From NCBI RefSeq assembly GCF_000002515.2, contig NC_006041.1, positions 1,116,001 through 1,180,000 on the forward strand: a DNA stretch of 64,000 nt. Reading direction: 5' to 3'. This document shows positions 11,198 to 20,253 of the stretch, in pieces. Each line of letters begins with the position of its first letter. Position 1 is the stretch's first letter. Origin of the DNA: Kluyveromyces lactis (lineage: Eukaryota; Ascomycota; Saccharomycetes; Saccharomycetales; Saccharomycetaceae). The notes below the pieces were generated by a model. The model did no database searches. It was not told where the DNA came from and saw nothing but the letters and a program-made list of their open reading frames with translations. The position numbers were made by a program, and so were the translations under genes.

Positions 11198-11496
11198 ACC
11201 ATAGTTTCACACAAAGAACCAAGGCAAACCCAAAAAGTAGGTCATGTGTTTAATCGTGGTGCAGCATCGTTTCTTTGACTTGTCATCTCGTCACCAGATT
11301 AGAGATTTATAAAACTAAAAGGCTTTACCTTTTAGGAATTTTTCACTTCTCACCGCATGAACTTTACAACTGTAAGAACAAGACGGTATTAACTCTGATC
11401 TATAACCTGATTCACCACATTATACTTAGGCGATTGGAGCTTCATTGTTCAGAAAGAAGTGCTCTACCAACTTACCTACTAACTTACAACGAAAAG

Positions 11497-12636
11497 ATGT
11501 CCAACATTGACGGTAAATTACCTGACATCTTAAGCGATGCTGTGTTGAAGCAATCTGTTCCAGTGCCTGATAATTTTGTTAAGGTCGAAGGTATTGATTA
11601 CAGCAAACCAGAATCACGCAACATGCGTTCTAAGGATTTAATTAAATCGATGGCTACTATGGGCTTCCAGGCGTCTTCTTTGGGAAAAGCCTGCGATATT
11701 ATCGATGAGATGAGATCCTGGAGAGGTGAACATCGTGACAAGTTGGAAGAACATGACCGCAAGGGTTCTTTTGACAATGATGGGTACCAAAAGACTACTA
11801 TCTTTATGGGTTACACTTCGAATTTGATTTCTTCTGGCTTGCGTGAGACTTTACGTTTCTTGGTTCAGAATAAGATGGTCGATGCCATTGTTGCAACTGC
11901 AGGCGGTGTTGAAGAAGATATCATCAAGTGTTTGGCTGACACTTACCTTGGTGAGTTTTCTTTACCTGGTAAAGGGTTACGTGACCAAGGTATGAACCGT
12001 ATTGGTAATTTGCTGGTTCCTAACGACAACTATTGTAAGTTTGAAGAATGGATCGTTCCAATCTTGGACAAGATGCTTGAAGAACAAGAAAACTACGTCG
12101 AATCTCAGGGTAAAGACTGTTTGGATAGCAACTTCGATCAAGACTCTCCGGTATGGACTCCTTCCAAGTTGATCCGTAGGTTAGGTAAAGAGATCAACGA
12201 TGAATCCAGTGTTCTATACTGGGCTTATAAGAACGATATCCCAATCTTTTGTCCTGCTGTCACCGATGGTTCCATTGGTGATATGTTGTTTTTCCATACC
12301 TTCAAGGCATCTCCTAAACAGTTGAGACTAGATATTGTTTCTGATATTCGTAAGATTAACTCTATGTCTATGGAAGCATCACGGGCAGGTATGATTATCC
12401 TTGGTGGTGGGTTAATCAAACATCACATCGCAAACGCATGTTTGATGAGAAACGGTGCAGATTACGCTGTTTATATCAACACGGGTCAAGAATTTGACGG
12501 TTCTGATGCTGGTGCAAGACCAGATGAGGCTGTTTCCTGGGGTAAGATTAAAGCAGACGCTAAGTCCGTTAAGGTCTATGCAGATGCCACTGTCGTTTTC
12601 CCATTAGTCGTCGCTGCCACTTTTGCTAGCGAATAG
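11497..12636 (+). CDS. DYS1: Deoxyhypusine synthase (379 aa)
   Basis: Transfers the aminobutyl group of spermidine to one lysine of eIF5A, the first step of hypusine formation (cytosol). The start at 11497 is chosen because [10 protein letters not shown] is the conserved N-terminus; an upstream in-frame ATG at 11275 would add 74 poorly conserved residues. The NAD-binding segments [11 protein letters not shown] and the C-terminal block [21 protein letters not shown] are present. That block ends with Lys350, the lysine that forms the enzyme-substrate imine. S. cerevisiae Dys1 has 387 residues. Codons are strongly biased to AAG, GAA, GGT and TTG, suggesting high expression. Confidence 0.97.
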   Translation: MSNIDGKLPDILSDAVLKQSVPVPDNFVKVEGIDYSKPESRNMRSKDLIKSMATMGFQASSLGKACDIIDEMRSWRGEHRDKLEEHDRKGSFDNDGYQKTTIFMGYTSNLISSGLRETLRFLVQNKMVDAIVATAGGVEEDIIKCLADTYLGEFSLPGKGLRDQGMNRIGNLLVPNDNYCKFEEWIVPILDKMLEEQENYVESQGKDCLDSNFDQDSPVWTPSKLIRRLGKEINDESSVLYWAYKNDIPIFCPAVTDGSIGDMLFFHTFKASPKQLRLDIVSDIRKINSMSMEASRAGMIILGGGLIKHHIANACLMRNGADYAVYINTGQEFDGSDAGARPDEAVSWGKIKADAKSVKVYADATVVFPLVVAATFASE

Positions 12637-12946
12637 AACACTTTATAAAAACAATAGATATCTGTATATATTCATAACCTCGAGTCTGAGCCAACTGCAT
12701 GAGAATTCATTGTTGTCAGTGGTGTTGGATTGGGTCAACACCACTTGGTTATTAAGACATTCACTCAACCCAATTGTACCACGTGATATTCTAAATTTTT
12801 CAAGATCGATTCAACCTCGAAACCGTCTCATCTCGCTCTCTCTTTATCTTGAGTTAACGCAAAAGAACCGACAAAACAGCCTTCCGATATGGTCTTCTGG
12901 TCTGTTTTAACAGGGTCTCAAGAATCACCTGTGATCTGTTTCACTA
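12637..12946. other. Intergenic region DYS1 to OMS1
   Basis: About 310 bases. A CACGTG E-box lies near 12781 (accacgtgat), in what should be the OMS1 promoter. The open frame at 12623-12910 (95 codons) overlaps the DYS1 end and looks like chance. Confidence 0.5.
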
Positions 12947-14287
12947 ATGTTTGCTGTCAGACGCAATTTCTTGCGGGGGCCATTGAGAGTAACGCAATGT
13001 GGGCCAAGCTTAGGTTCGGGATATAAGGTTCTTGATCTTGTACGCTGCAAAAGTACATACATACCTTCTCCAGATTCCGTTTACAAGAAGCCTAAATCAA
13101 AGGAGCAGATTGCTAGGGAGAAGCATGAAGCGGATTTGAAATCTGACAACTGGATTATTAGGTACGGGGCCATTGCAAGGTCCGAGAAGTTTTCGAAAGC
13201 TTTAACGAAATACATTCTTGCCGCATATGTGGTGTTCATTCTATATGGGTTAAACTATACCAAGAAGCTTTATAAGAAGGACAAGGAGTTAGAAGATATT
13301 AGTGCAAAGATTGATATGGGAGTAGCAAATGAATATGAGTTGTTGCGCTATAAGGAACTAAAAAATACGTTAAGAACAAGAGATGTGGAGAAATTGAAAC
13401 AATACCAAAAGATTATAGAGAAAGATGGGACTGAGAATTTGGATAAGATTACCTTGGAAAACAACGATCAAAACAAGATTAACGAGAAAATTCTACCTGC
13501 TAGGGATACCACTGATTTCTATGAAATGAAGGCAGAAGAGTACGATGAGGGTGTGAGTTTTGAAGAAATGATGATCAGAATGGGTAAAAGACGTAAGTGG
13601 CTCATGAAACATTGTAAAGGAGATGTTCTCGAAGTCGCTTGTGGTACTGGTAGGAATATCAAATATTTAGACCCAACGAAGATCAACTCAATCACATTCT
13701 TGGATGCATCGGAAAAGATGATGGAAATCACAAATAAAAAATTCAGAGAAGCACTACCCAATTTCAAGAAATGTGCATTTGTTGTAGGGAAAGCGGAAGA
13801 TTTGATCGACTTGAACTCGAAGGAGACACCTGTTAAGTATGATACTATTGTTGAAGCGTTTGGTCTTTGTTCACATCACGATCCTGTAAAATCTTTGAAG
13901 AATTTTGCTGAATTGTTGAAACCTGGCGGTAGAATCATTCTCTTGGAACACGGAAGAGGTTCATACGATACAATCAACAAAATTCTTGACGATAGAGCTG
14001 AGAAACGTTTAAAGACATGGGGTTGTAGATGGAACTTGGATATCGGAGAAATCCTTGACGATTCTGGATTGGATGTCGTCGAAGAAAGAAGAACACATTT
14101 CGGTACGACATGGTGTATTGTTGCCAAGCGTAAAGGTGACGGTAAGAAGAAAGAAGAAATTGGCTTCTTTGAAAAGTATCTTGGTGCTAGTGTTAAGAGC
14201 AGAATTGAATCTTTCACAAACGATGGAAAGAAGCAAGACTCGCTACAAGCTACCCATAATAAACCAACATCTGAGACATCCAAATGA
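12947..14287 (+). CDS. OMS1: Mitochondrial inner-membrane methyltransferase-like protein Oms1 (446 aa)
   Basis: In S. cerevisiae Oms1 is an inner-membrane protein with a methyltransferase fold, found as a multicopy suppressor of an oxa1 allele; its substrate is debated. Here the N-terminus is basic and Ser/Arg-rich (mitochondrial targeting). One membrane helix spans about 86-103. A charged, probably coiled-coil stretch covers about 105-165. The SAM-binding motif VLEVACGTGRN is near residue 226, followed by FLDASEKM and a C-terminal half ending in a Lys-rich tail. Length is similar to S. cerevisiae (471 aa, YDR316W). Confidence 0.92.
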   Translation: MFAVRRNFLRGPLRVTQCGPSLGSGYKVLDLVRCKSTYIPSPDSVYKKPKSKEQIAREKHEADLKSDNWIIRYGAIARSEKFSKALTKYILAAYVVFILYGLNYTKKLYKKDKELEDISAKIDMGVANEYELLRYKELKNTLRTRDVEKLKQYQKIIEKDGTENLDKITLENNDQNKINEKILPARDTTDFYEMKAEEYDEGVSFEEMMIRMGKRRKWLMKHCKGDVLEVACGTGRNIKYLDPTKINSITFLDASEKMMEITNKKFREALPNFKKCAFVVGKAEDLIDLNSKETPVKYDTIVEAFGLCSHHDPVKSLKNFAELLKPGGRIILLEHGRGSYDTINKILDDRAEKRLKTWGCRWNLDIGEILDDSGLDVVEERRTHFGTTWCIVAKRKGDGKKKEEIGFFEKYLGASVKSRIESFTNDGKKQDSLQATHNKPTSETSK

Positions 14288-14384
14288 TGGTACTCTTATC
14301 GAAAAGATTTTATTATTTGTAAATATTATGCACTTTATTTATAAAATACTACTTCATGTAAATATTAATATTACCGATTACAAC

Positions 14385-15461
14385 CTATGCTGCTCCCCTC
14401 ATCTTCTCTGAGTTGATGACGTCTTGACCTAAGGACTCCATCGTCTCCGATTCAATTAACTGTCCCAAGTTACCATAAGCCATTGAAGCCTCATATGCGG
14501 ATATTATTCTTGGCTCAGTGATACCGAGTTCGCAATGTGCTAACGCCTTAATTACGTTTGCATATCTTGTGATTGTTTGCCTAACGCTTACAGTAACAGT
14601 ATCATTTTTATCCGAATATATTTCCCAAGAACTCTCTTCTTCCAATCTTGTAATGGAAACCGACATTGCATTGTTGGATCCTGGTAAATGGTCAGATTGT
14701 CCTGAACCTGTAGTAGTGGTCTTACCGGAAAGATCCATCTTGGAGGATTTCCTTATCCATACGAACCCATTTACACCCAAGATAATGGTGACATTCCCTG
14801 GAAGATTATGTGTATGATTTTTAGATCTCACTATTAGGGAACTTGGGACTTGAACAAACGTACCATTCCTTAGTTTCCCATATTTCAACGATCTGGTATG
14901 TAATGAAGCTGAACCGTCTTGGAACAACGATTGGACTTCAGCGTTTAGTAGATCACCTTCTTTCAAGAAGTTTCTCATTTGCAACTCATCTGTCTCTGAC
15001 TTACGTCTCAATACACCACCTGGTAAATTAACAGAACCCAACATCAAAACCGCATACTGTTTGGCTCCAATATCCACTTTCCACCTTCTATTACCAACAT
15101 CAGTGATTCTACCCACGATGTGGTCACCTGTTTCGGGAATATAACGAGATTTTAATGGTAAAACGGATAGCAATCTATTCACTCTCGATACTGTGCCAAC
15201 CACAGAACTGTATGTCTTGTTTTCCAAGAAATAAGTACCATGACCCTTCATCCATATAGGATCATCGGTTATTAATTCACCAGGTGTGACAATAGACCCA
15301 TCCTGATGGTCTATTCCACCATTGGAATCGTGAGCACCGCTCATCTCAATGTCATGTTCTTGCTCTGAACCTGAGCTGGAATCTGATTCATATTCATCCT
15401 GTTCTAAACGGCCATTAGACCAAAATTCGTTCCTATTGATAACACTAATAACATCACTCAT
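14385..15461 (-). CDS. RRP4: Exosome cap subunit Rrp4 (358 aa)
   Basis: S1/KH cap protein of the RNA exosome, needed for 3' processing of 5.8S rRNA and for RNA decay in nucleus and cytoplasm. I choose the ATG at 15461 because MSDVISVINRN matches the known N-terminus and gives 358 residues (S. cerevisiae 359). An in-frame ATG at 15698 would add 79 unrelated residues and run over the promoter elements. The N-terminal domain holds IVTPGELITDDPIWMKGHGT. The S1 domain includes GDHIVGRITDVGNRRWKVDI. The KH region near residue 228 has LGVNGFVWIRK. It is divergent from TRM5 and shares its upstream region. Confidence 0.96.
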   Translation of the reverse strand: MSDVISVINRNEFWSNGRLEQDEYESDSSSGSEQEHDIEMSGAHDSNGGIDHQDGSIVTPGELITDDPIWMKGHGTYFLENKTYSSVVGTVSRVNRLLSVLPLKSRYIPETGDHIVGRITDVGNRRWKVDIGAKQYAVLMLGSVNLPGGVLRRKSETDELQMRNFLKEGDLLNAEVQSLFQDGSASLHTRSLKYGKLRNGTFVQVPSSLIVRSKNHTHNLPGNVTIILGVNGFVWIRKSSKMDLSGKTTTTGSGQSDHLPGSNNAMSVSITRLEEESSWEIYSDKNDTVTVSVRQTITRYANVIKALAHCELGITEPRIISAYEASMAYGNLGQLIESETMESLGQDVINSEKMRGAA

Positions 15462-15558
15462 TGTTCCAAGTAATGATATAACGATGTCAGGGACTGCAGA
15501 AGGCGTTCGATGTGCTGACTTCCTCGCTGTACCTTTGTTACTTTTGGTGTTAGTTAAC

Positions 15559-15608
15559 TGAAAATTTTCCAAATTAAATAAGAGAGCGATGAGATGAGAT
15601 GAGATGAG
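15559..15608. promoter_or_regulatory. RRPE and PAC elements shared by RRP4 and TRM5
   Basis: An RRPE-like element TGAAAATTTT lies at 15559-15568. A PAC-type run GCGATGAGATGAG starts at 15586 and repeats the GAGAT unit to 15608. In S. cerevisiae these two elements drive ribosome-biogenesis genes (Stb3, and Dot6/Tod6). Their place between RRP4 and TRM5 suggests both are in that regulon (inference). Confidence 0.75.
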
Positions 15609-15726
15609 CGTTGTAAAAGATGTAAAAATGTTGCAGCAAAGATCGACCGTCAGGCAGCGTTTTATTTGGTGAAGTGATAGCACACTATTTTGCTCCATTT
15701 TTCAAGGATAGAGGAGGACTAGTTTT

Positions 15727-17235
15727 ATGAGGTTTGGCCTAGTGCTTCGAAGAACAATGAGTAGAGCTATTGAAACTACGTTCAAATATGAACCACCAGT
15801 GCATCGTGGCATGAAACAATTAGATAAATCATTATTCGTAAAGAAGCTTCCTGTTGTTGTATTGCTATTGAAGAATCCAAAGAATATTTCTGTCTTCACC
15901 AAGAAGTTCAAGGACGATATATTAAGGACACCAAGAATTCCATTCGTTATAAGACTTGGCGAAACACCAAAAGAAGATACTGATAAGAACGATGTCGAGC
16001 CAGTACAGAAGAAAAGCAAATCCCTGGCCAATGACAACCATATAACCAAAGGTATCATACTAAAAGACAGTATACAAGATGTTTCGCAGGCGAGAGGGAA
16101 GTTGACCTCCAATGCACTAGAATTTCTTGATGAGCAAGAGTATGAGTTGAGAAACCATGAGTATGTGCTAGATTATGACTTCTGGAAAGTGGAAGAGATT
16201 CTAAATGCAATTTTACCAGAGGAGTACCTTGCTGAGATTCCTACTGGGTTCACTATTGTGGGACACGTAGCTCATTTGAATTTAAGGAAAGAGTTCAAAC
16301 CGTTTGGTGAAATAATTGGACAAGTCATCTTGGACAAGAATTCGACGATCAAGACCGTGGTCGATAAAGTGGATTCCATTGCTACCAAATTCAGAACTTT
16401 CGAAATGAACGTCCTAGCGGGTGAACCGAACCTGCTAGTGACTCAAAGGGAATCTGATTGTTCATTCACTTTCGATTTCAGTAAAGTGTACTGGAACTCA
16501 AGACTACATACAGAACATGCAAGGTTAGTGAGTCTATTCAAACCGGGCCAAATAGTTGGTGATGTGTTTGCTGGGGTGGGGCCATTCTCAGTTCCAGCAG
16601 GAAAGAAGAAGGTCATCGTTCTAAGTAACGATTTGAACCCAGAATCTTACAAGTACATGCAGCAAAATATCATCGACAATAAGGTGGGTAACTTCGTTGA
16701 ACCATTGAACCTCGATGGCCGCGAATTCATCAGAGATAGTCCCAAGCTACTACAACAATTCATCGAAAGGGTACAGGGAGTCATCACGGTGCCAGGAGGT
16801 AAGAAGTACAAGGATAAAGTCACGGGAGAAACTAAACGTACTCCTGAAACCAAGATCCCAATCAAAAACCAGTTCTTCGATCACTACGTGATGAACTTAC
16901 CTGACAGTGCTCTTCAATTCCTTGATGAATTCGTCGGATTATATTCAAGGTACGGGTTCACATACGAACAGATGGTTCAAGAACACGGCGAACAGTTCCA
17001 AACCCCATGGATCCATTGTCATTGTTTCCATAAATACGATGCGGAAGAACAACCAGAACCATCCATGGAACAACTACACGAAAGGGTCTACCAACAAATA
17101 CTACAAATAATGAAGACCACTGAGCAAGAGCTTCCGTTCAACCAGTTCCAGTTCCACTTAGTGAGAAAAGTCGCTCCAACGAAACCAATGTTCTGTGTTA
17201 GTTTCCAACTACCACAGTCACTAGCCTTTATCTAA
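15727..17235 (+). CDS. TRM5: tRNA (guanine37-N1)-methyltransferase Trm5 (502 aa)
   Basis: Makes m1G37 beside the anticodon, which keeps the reading frame, and starts wybutosine formation on tRNA-Phe; it acts in cytosol/nucleus and in mitochondria. The SAM-binding motif DVFAGVGPFSVPAG is near residue 279, then NDLNPESYKY and the catalytic NLPDS near 389. The C-terminal block VRKVAPTKPMFCVSFQLP matches the family. S. cerevisiae Trm5 has 499 residues. There are two close in-frame starts: Met1 (MRFGLVLRRT, basic and hydrophobic) and Met11 (MSRAIETTF). The long form would carry a mitochondrial presequence and the short form not, as proposed for S. cerevisiae. Confidence 0.95.
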   Translation: MRFGLVLRRTMSRAIETTFKYEPPVHRGMKQLDKSLFVKKLPVVVLLLKNPKNISVFTKKFKDDILRTPRIPFVIRLGETPKEDTDKNDVEPVQKKSKSLANDNHITKGIILKDSIQDVSQARGKLTSNALEFLDEQEYELRNHEYVLDYDFWKVEEILNAILPEEYLAEIPTGFTIVGHVAHLNLRKEFKPFGEIIGQVILDKNSTIKTVVDKVDSIATKFRTFEMNVLAGEPNLLVTQRESDCSFTFDFSKVYWNSRLHTEHARLVSLFKPGQIVGDVFAGVGPFSVPAGKKKVIVLSNDLNPESYKYMQQNIIDNKVGNFVEPLNLDGREFIRDSPKLLQQFIERVQGVITVPGGKKYKDKVTGETKRTPETKIPIKNQFFDHYVMNLPDSALQFLDEFVGLYSRYGFTYEQMVQEHGEQFQTPWIHCHCFHKYDAEEQPEPSMEQLHERVYQQILQIMKTTEQELPFNQFQFHLVRKVAPTKPMFCVSFQLPQSLAFI

Positions 17236-18307
17236 CTATCTTGATACATAATTGCAATGTAAATAGAATGCAACATACCAGTGACTCTCATGATTGCAGA
17301 AAACAGTCACCAAAACAAGTCACTGGCCCAGTGTCCCTCAGTCCATCTCTTTTATCATCCGTTTGTCTTTACTCTGTCCACGTGACCAGATGTTGCCATC
17401 TGTGAGTCATTTCCATGTCTCGCCCTCGAGGCAACAGAAATTGAAAGATGCAGCCTTCAGAATGACTAACCTTCTCTTGGGAAAGCAACGAGACAGGGAG
17501 TGGACGTTCGGTTACTCATTCCTTTGGTATTTCAGGGTTACGGAGCAAGGTCTGTACACTGTGGCTGGTTAAGAGTTGGCAGTTATAAGTTTTGGGATTC
17601 TACTGATCACTTTTTTCTGTGCGTCATCCGTTCTCTGTTATCACTCTCGAGGGTTTTGTCCAAGTTTGAGATACATATATAAGAAGGCATTTAGTGTCCA
17701 TTATCGAGGTCTTCTAGCAGTCAGATTATACTACTATTGAAGCGGTTTTCTATCTCTCAGATAAAGTATCAGCAAAGAGATCTTCAAGGATTCTCTGTTG
17801 AAATACGGCAAAGATACACTTGTCCTTCACAAACAAAACAGATACAAAACAGATACAAAAGTGACATAGACTTGACGGTTTACACATATCATTTCATTTC
17901 CTTTCTATATTTTGGGTTCTAATCATTTTTTTGGTCATTAATACGTTAACAGGTTTTACAATTGCACATTTCATCTTCTCATTCCGCATCACTTTTATTT
18001 CGTTACCAGACTAGTTCGTTAAATTGAAATTTAGCACAACAGTCGTTCATTCATCATCAGTCATTCGGCATCATCATTTATCATTTTGGGTTTTAAGCAG
18101 GGAATAATCAAATTTATCAAGTGAACATAATAAAGAGACAACATGTTGTCTGTTAATTAAGGTCACTCTAGCGATTATTAGACAGCAAATATCATTACTG
18201 AGAAAGGTTATAAAATCAGTAAAGATCTTTCACACGTTTGATTATCGAGTTAAACTCTTTTTATCCTCCGCTTCCGCTCAAGCTTTTTTTAATTTCTTTG
18301 GTTCAAC
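17236..18307. other. Long intergenic region upstream of PCL5
   Basis: About 1.07 kb. A perfect Gcn4 site TGAGTCA lies at 17403-17409 and a CACGTG E-box at 17379-17384. A TATA-like atatataag is near 17674. A 16-base palindrome AGACAACATGTTGTCT lies at 18136-18151 and contains an ATG that opens a 5-codon frame. In S. cerevisiae PCL5 is a Gcn4 target, so the Gcn4 site may act on it, although it is about 900 bases from the start codon. I see no protein gene. Confidence 0.55.
17403..17409 (+). promoter_or_regulatory. Candidate Gcn4 binding site (TGAGTCA)
   Basis: This is the exact bZIP consensus TGAGTCA. It lies about 170 bases past the TRM5 stop and 900 bases before PCL5. Pcl5 is the cyclin that leads Pho85 to degrade Gcn4 in S. 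cerevisiae, and Gcn4 in turn induces PCL5. The link here is inference. Confidence 0.45.
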
Positions 18308-18970
18308 ATGCAGCATCTCACGCCTGTTGACAAGACGACGGAAAGCACAAGTTGCCTTATTGATGACATCAAGCCGCATGAAAAGTCGTCTCACAATGCT
18401 AAATTGAACGGATCTGTGGCTACTTTATTATCAGCATTGACTTCCAACTTTTCAAACCAAAGAATTAACAATTCGAAACAATTGATCTTACATTTCATCA
18501 ATGAGGTCGTCAAGAGATCCAAATCATCTCAACTTGTAGTCATTCAAGCTACATATCTGTTCCATCAGATTTATACCAAGGCACTGAAACCCGTGTCCAT
18601 CACAGATATGCCAGAGTTTGCAAGATGCTCGAAAAGAGTCTTCTTGTCTTGTCTTATTCTTGCACACAAGTTCAGCAACGATTCGACGTTTTCGATGAAG
18701 ACTTGGTGCTTGATATCCGGATTGAAACCACGGGACTTGGCTAACATGGAACGTTGGACTCTTTCTACCTTGGATTACAAACTTCGGATCGAAAGTTCAG
18801 TGCTTAATAAATGGTATAACACCGTCCTCAGCGAATCGTTCGTCTCTAATCCTTTGCTTTCCTCTGTCTCTTCGTCATGCAGAAAGAGAGCAAGATCAGA
18901 GTTTGAAACGGAGCCATATATACTTTCTCCATATAAACTACATAAATGGGAACACTCAGCTACACGGTAA
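18308..18970 (+). CDS. PCL5: Pho85 cyclin Pcl5 (220 aa)
   Basis: Cyclin partner of the Pho85 kinase that in S. cerevisiae promotes phosphorylation and degradation of Gcn4. A single cyclin box spans about 45-165, with the Pcl-type segments VVIQATYLFHQIYTK, RVFLSCLILAHKFSND and the Trp-rich WCLISGLKPRDLANMERWTL. The length (220 aa) is close to S. cerevisiae Pcl5 (229 aa, YHR071W). It follows TRM5 (YHR070W) as in S. cerevisiae, which separates it from other Pcl members such as Pcl1 (also in this window, at 54139). Confidence 0.9.
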   Translation: MQHLTPVDKTTESTSCLIDDIKPHEKSSHNAKLNGSVATLLSALTSNFSNQRINNSKQLILHFINEVVKRSKSSQLVVIQATYLFHQIYTKALKPVSITDMPEFARCSKRVFLSCLILAHKFSNDSTFSMKTWCLISGLKPRDLANMERWTLSTLDYKLRIESSVLNKWYNTVLSESFVSNPLLSSVSSSCRKRARSEFETEPYILSPYKLHKWEHSATR

Positions 18971-19180
18971 ATGTATGAATCACCTAGCTTCTAAACAAAT
19001 TCTACCGTCCATTCTTCTTTCTCCCTTTTTGTTTTCCATTCCGTGTGGTTAACATTAAAGATTCAATTAAATAAACGATTCCGGCTTTAATAATGAATAA
19101 ACCTGTTTTGGACGGGTCAAAAATTGATCTGAGCCAGAGAGAATCAGCCCTGGAAGCTGTGCGAAAGTGTTGATAGAATC

Positions 19181-19780
19181 ATGTTCCATTTGGCACGGAG
19201 TGTATACAAGCATTGGAATCTACGAGAACAGCATGACATACTAATTCTGGGACTCGATGGATCTGGTAAAACCTCATTTATAGAAACGTTAAAAGCTTAT
19301 TTATCCAAGCCTTCCAAGGCGTTGAACAAGATCCAGCCGACGATAGGACAGAACGTTTCATTCGTATCGATGGATACACACCATATCTGGAAGATTATAG
19401 ATGTCTCAGGGCAAGAGAGTTTCCGTTACTTGTGGGATTCTTATTTCAACAAAGACAACATACATGGCATCGTCTATATGGTAGATACATCGGACTCAGA
19501 TAGACTACAGGAATCAATAAACGAATTACAAGCAAGATATGTGAATACTCCCGCTGCGGTAGATATACCGATAGCTGTTGTTCTTAATAAGACTGACCAA
19601 TGTCTTGATGTATCATCATTCATCGATCGATTCACCGAATTGATGATCGATCTTGACGTGAAGAGATTCAACGTCTTCCAAATCACTACAGCTCAACCCA
19701 ACGATTTACAAGAACCATCAGAATGGCTACGAACCCAATTACAAGAGAATAAGGAACTCATTCCACCGTCATATAGATAA
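19181..19780 (+). CDS. ARL3: ARF-like GTPase Arl3 (199 aa)
   Basis: Small GTPase that is acetylated at its N-terminus, recruited to the Golgi through Sys1, and recruits Arl1. It starts MFHLAR, like S. cerevisiae Arl3 (MFHL..., no myristoylated Gly2), and has 199 residues against 198. G1 is LGLDGSGKT (about 23-31), the switch I region PTIGQN and G3 DVSGQES. G4 is LNKTD. Two boxes differ from the ARF norm: G3 is usually DVGGQE and G4 NKQD. It lies near MNN9, as in S. cerevisiae (YPL051W-YPL050C), with PHO8 between. Confidence 0.88.
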   Translation: MFHLARSVYKHWNLREQHDILILGLDGSGKTSFIETLKAYLSKPSKALNKIQPTIGQNVSFVSMDTHHIWKIIDVSGQESFRYLWDSYFNKDNIHGIVYMVDTSDSDRLQESINELQARYVNTPAAVDIPIAVVLNKTDQCLDVSSFIDRFTELMIDLDVKRFNVFQITTAQPNDLQEPSEWLRTQLQENKELIPPSYR

Positions 19781-20253
19781 AATGATATGAGTCTCGTGGA
19801 CAAATTTCTTATATAAAACTGTAAATACATAAGTAAGCATATAATTATCTCATACTACATGAATAATGTACTCCAGAGCATCGGAAATAGGTTCGATCAA
19901 TATGACCGATATTTGCCCAGAATCCCAACTTGATTCGACGAGTTTTAAGGTCCACGTGATGGTACCACCTATCTCTTTTTGTTTCTCTTCGTTGGTGATA
20001 TTTGTGGTATATATAAATATAGATCTAAAAAGCCAAGAATAATACACTCCCTCCCTCATCTGTGAAATCTACAAAGATAAGGGAAATAAGAGCACAAGAC
20101 TGCTCTGTATTTCACAGTTCGTAAGCTGGTGTATTGGTCGTGCCACTTAGAAGTGTGGTGATTGTTTTGAAACGGTCTGGTTAAGGTTTCTAGTCCGCTG
20201 GGTTTATCTTATCAACCATTTCAAGGGAGTTTTCCAATCGGGTCAATCATAAT
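19781..20253. other. Intergenic region ARL3 to PHO8
   Basis: About 470 bases. It holds a CACGTG site at 19953-19958 and a TATA-like run tatataaatatag near 20012-20024, both placed for the PHO8 promoter. I see no gene. Confidence 0.55.
19953..19958. promoter_or_regulatory. CACGTG E-box upstream of PHO8 (candidate Pho4 site)
   Basis: CACGTG about 300 bases before the PHO8 start codon. In S. cerevisiae PHO8 is induced by Pho4 through a CACGTG-core site when phosphate is low. The flanks (tcCACGTGat) would suit Cbf1 as well, so the factor is uncertain. Confidence 0.5.

Noticed and set aside
11275-11496. 74-residue N-terminal extension of DYS1
   Set aside because: The extension has no similarity to the family, and [10 protein letters not shown] at 11497 is the conserved start.
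15462-15698. 79-residue N-terminal extension of RRP4
   Set aside because: It overlaps the PAC/RRPE promoter elements, and the length from 15461 matches the family.
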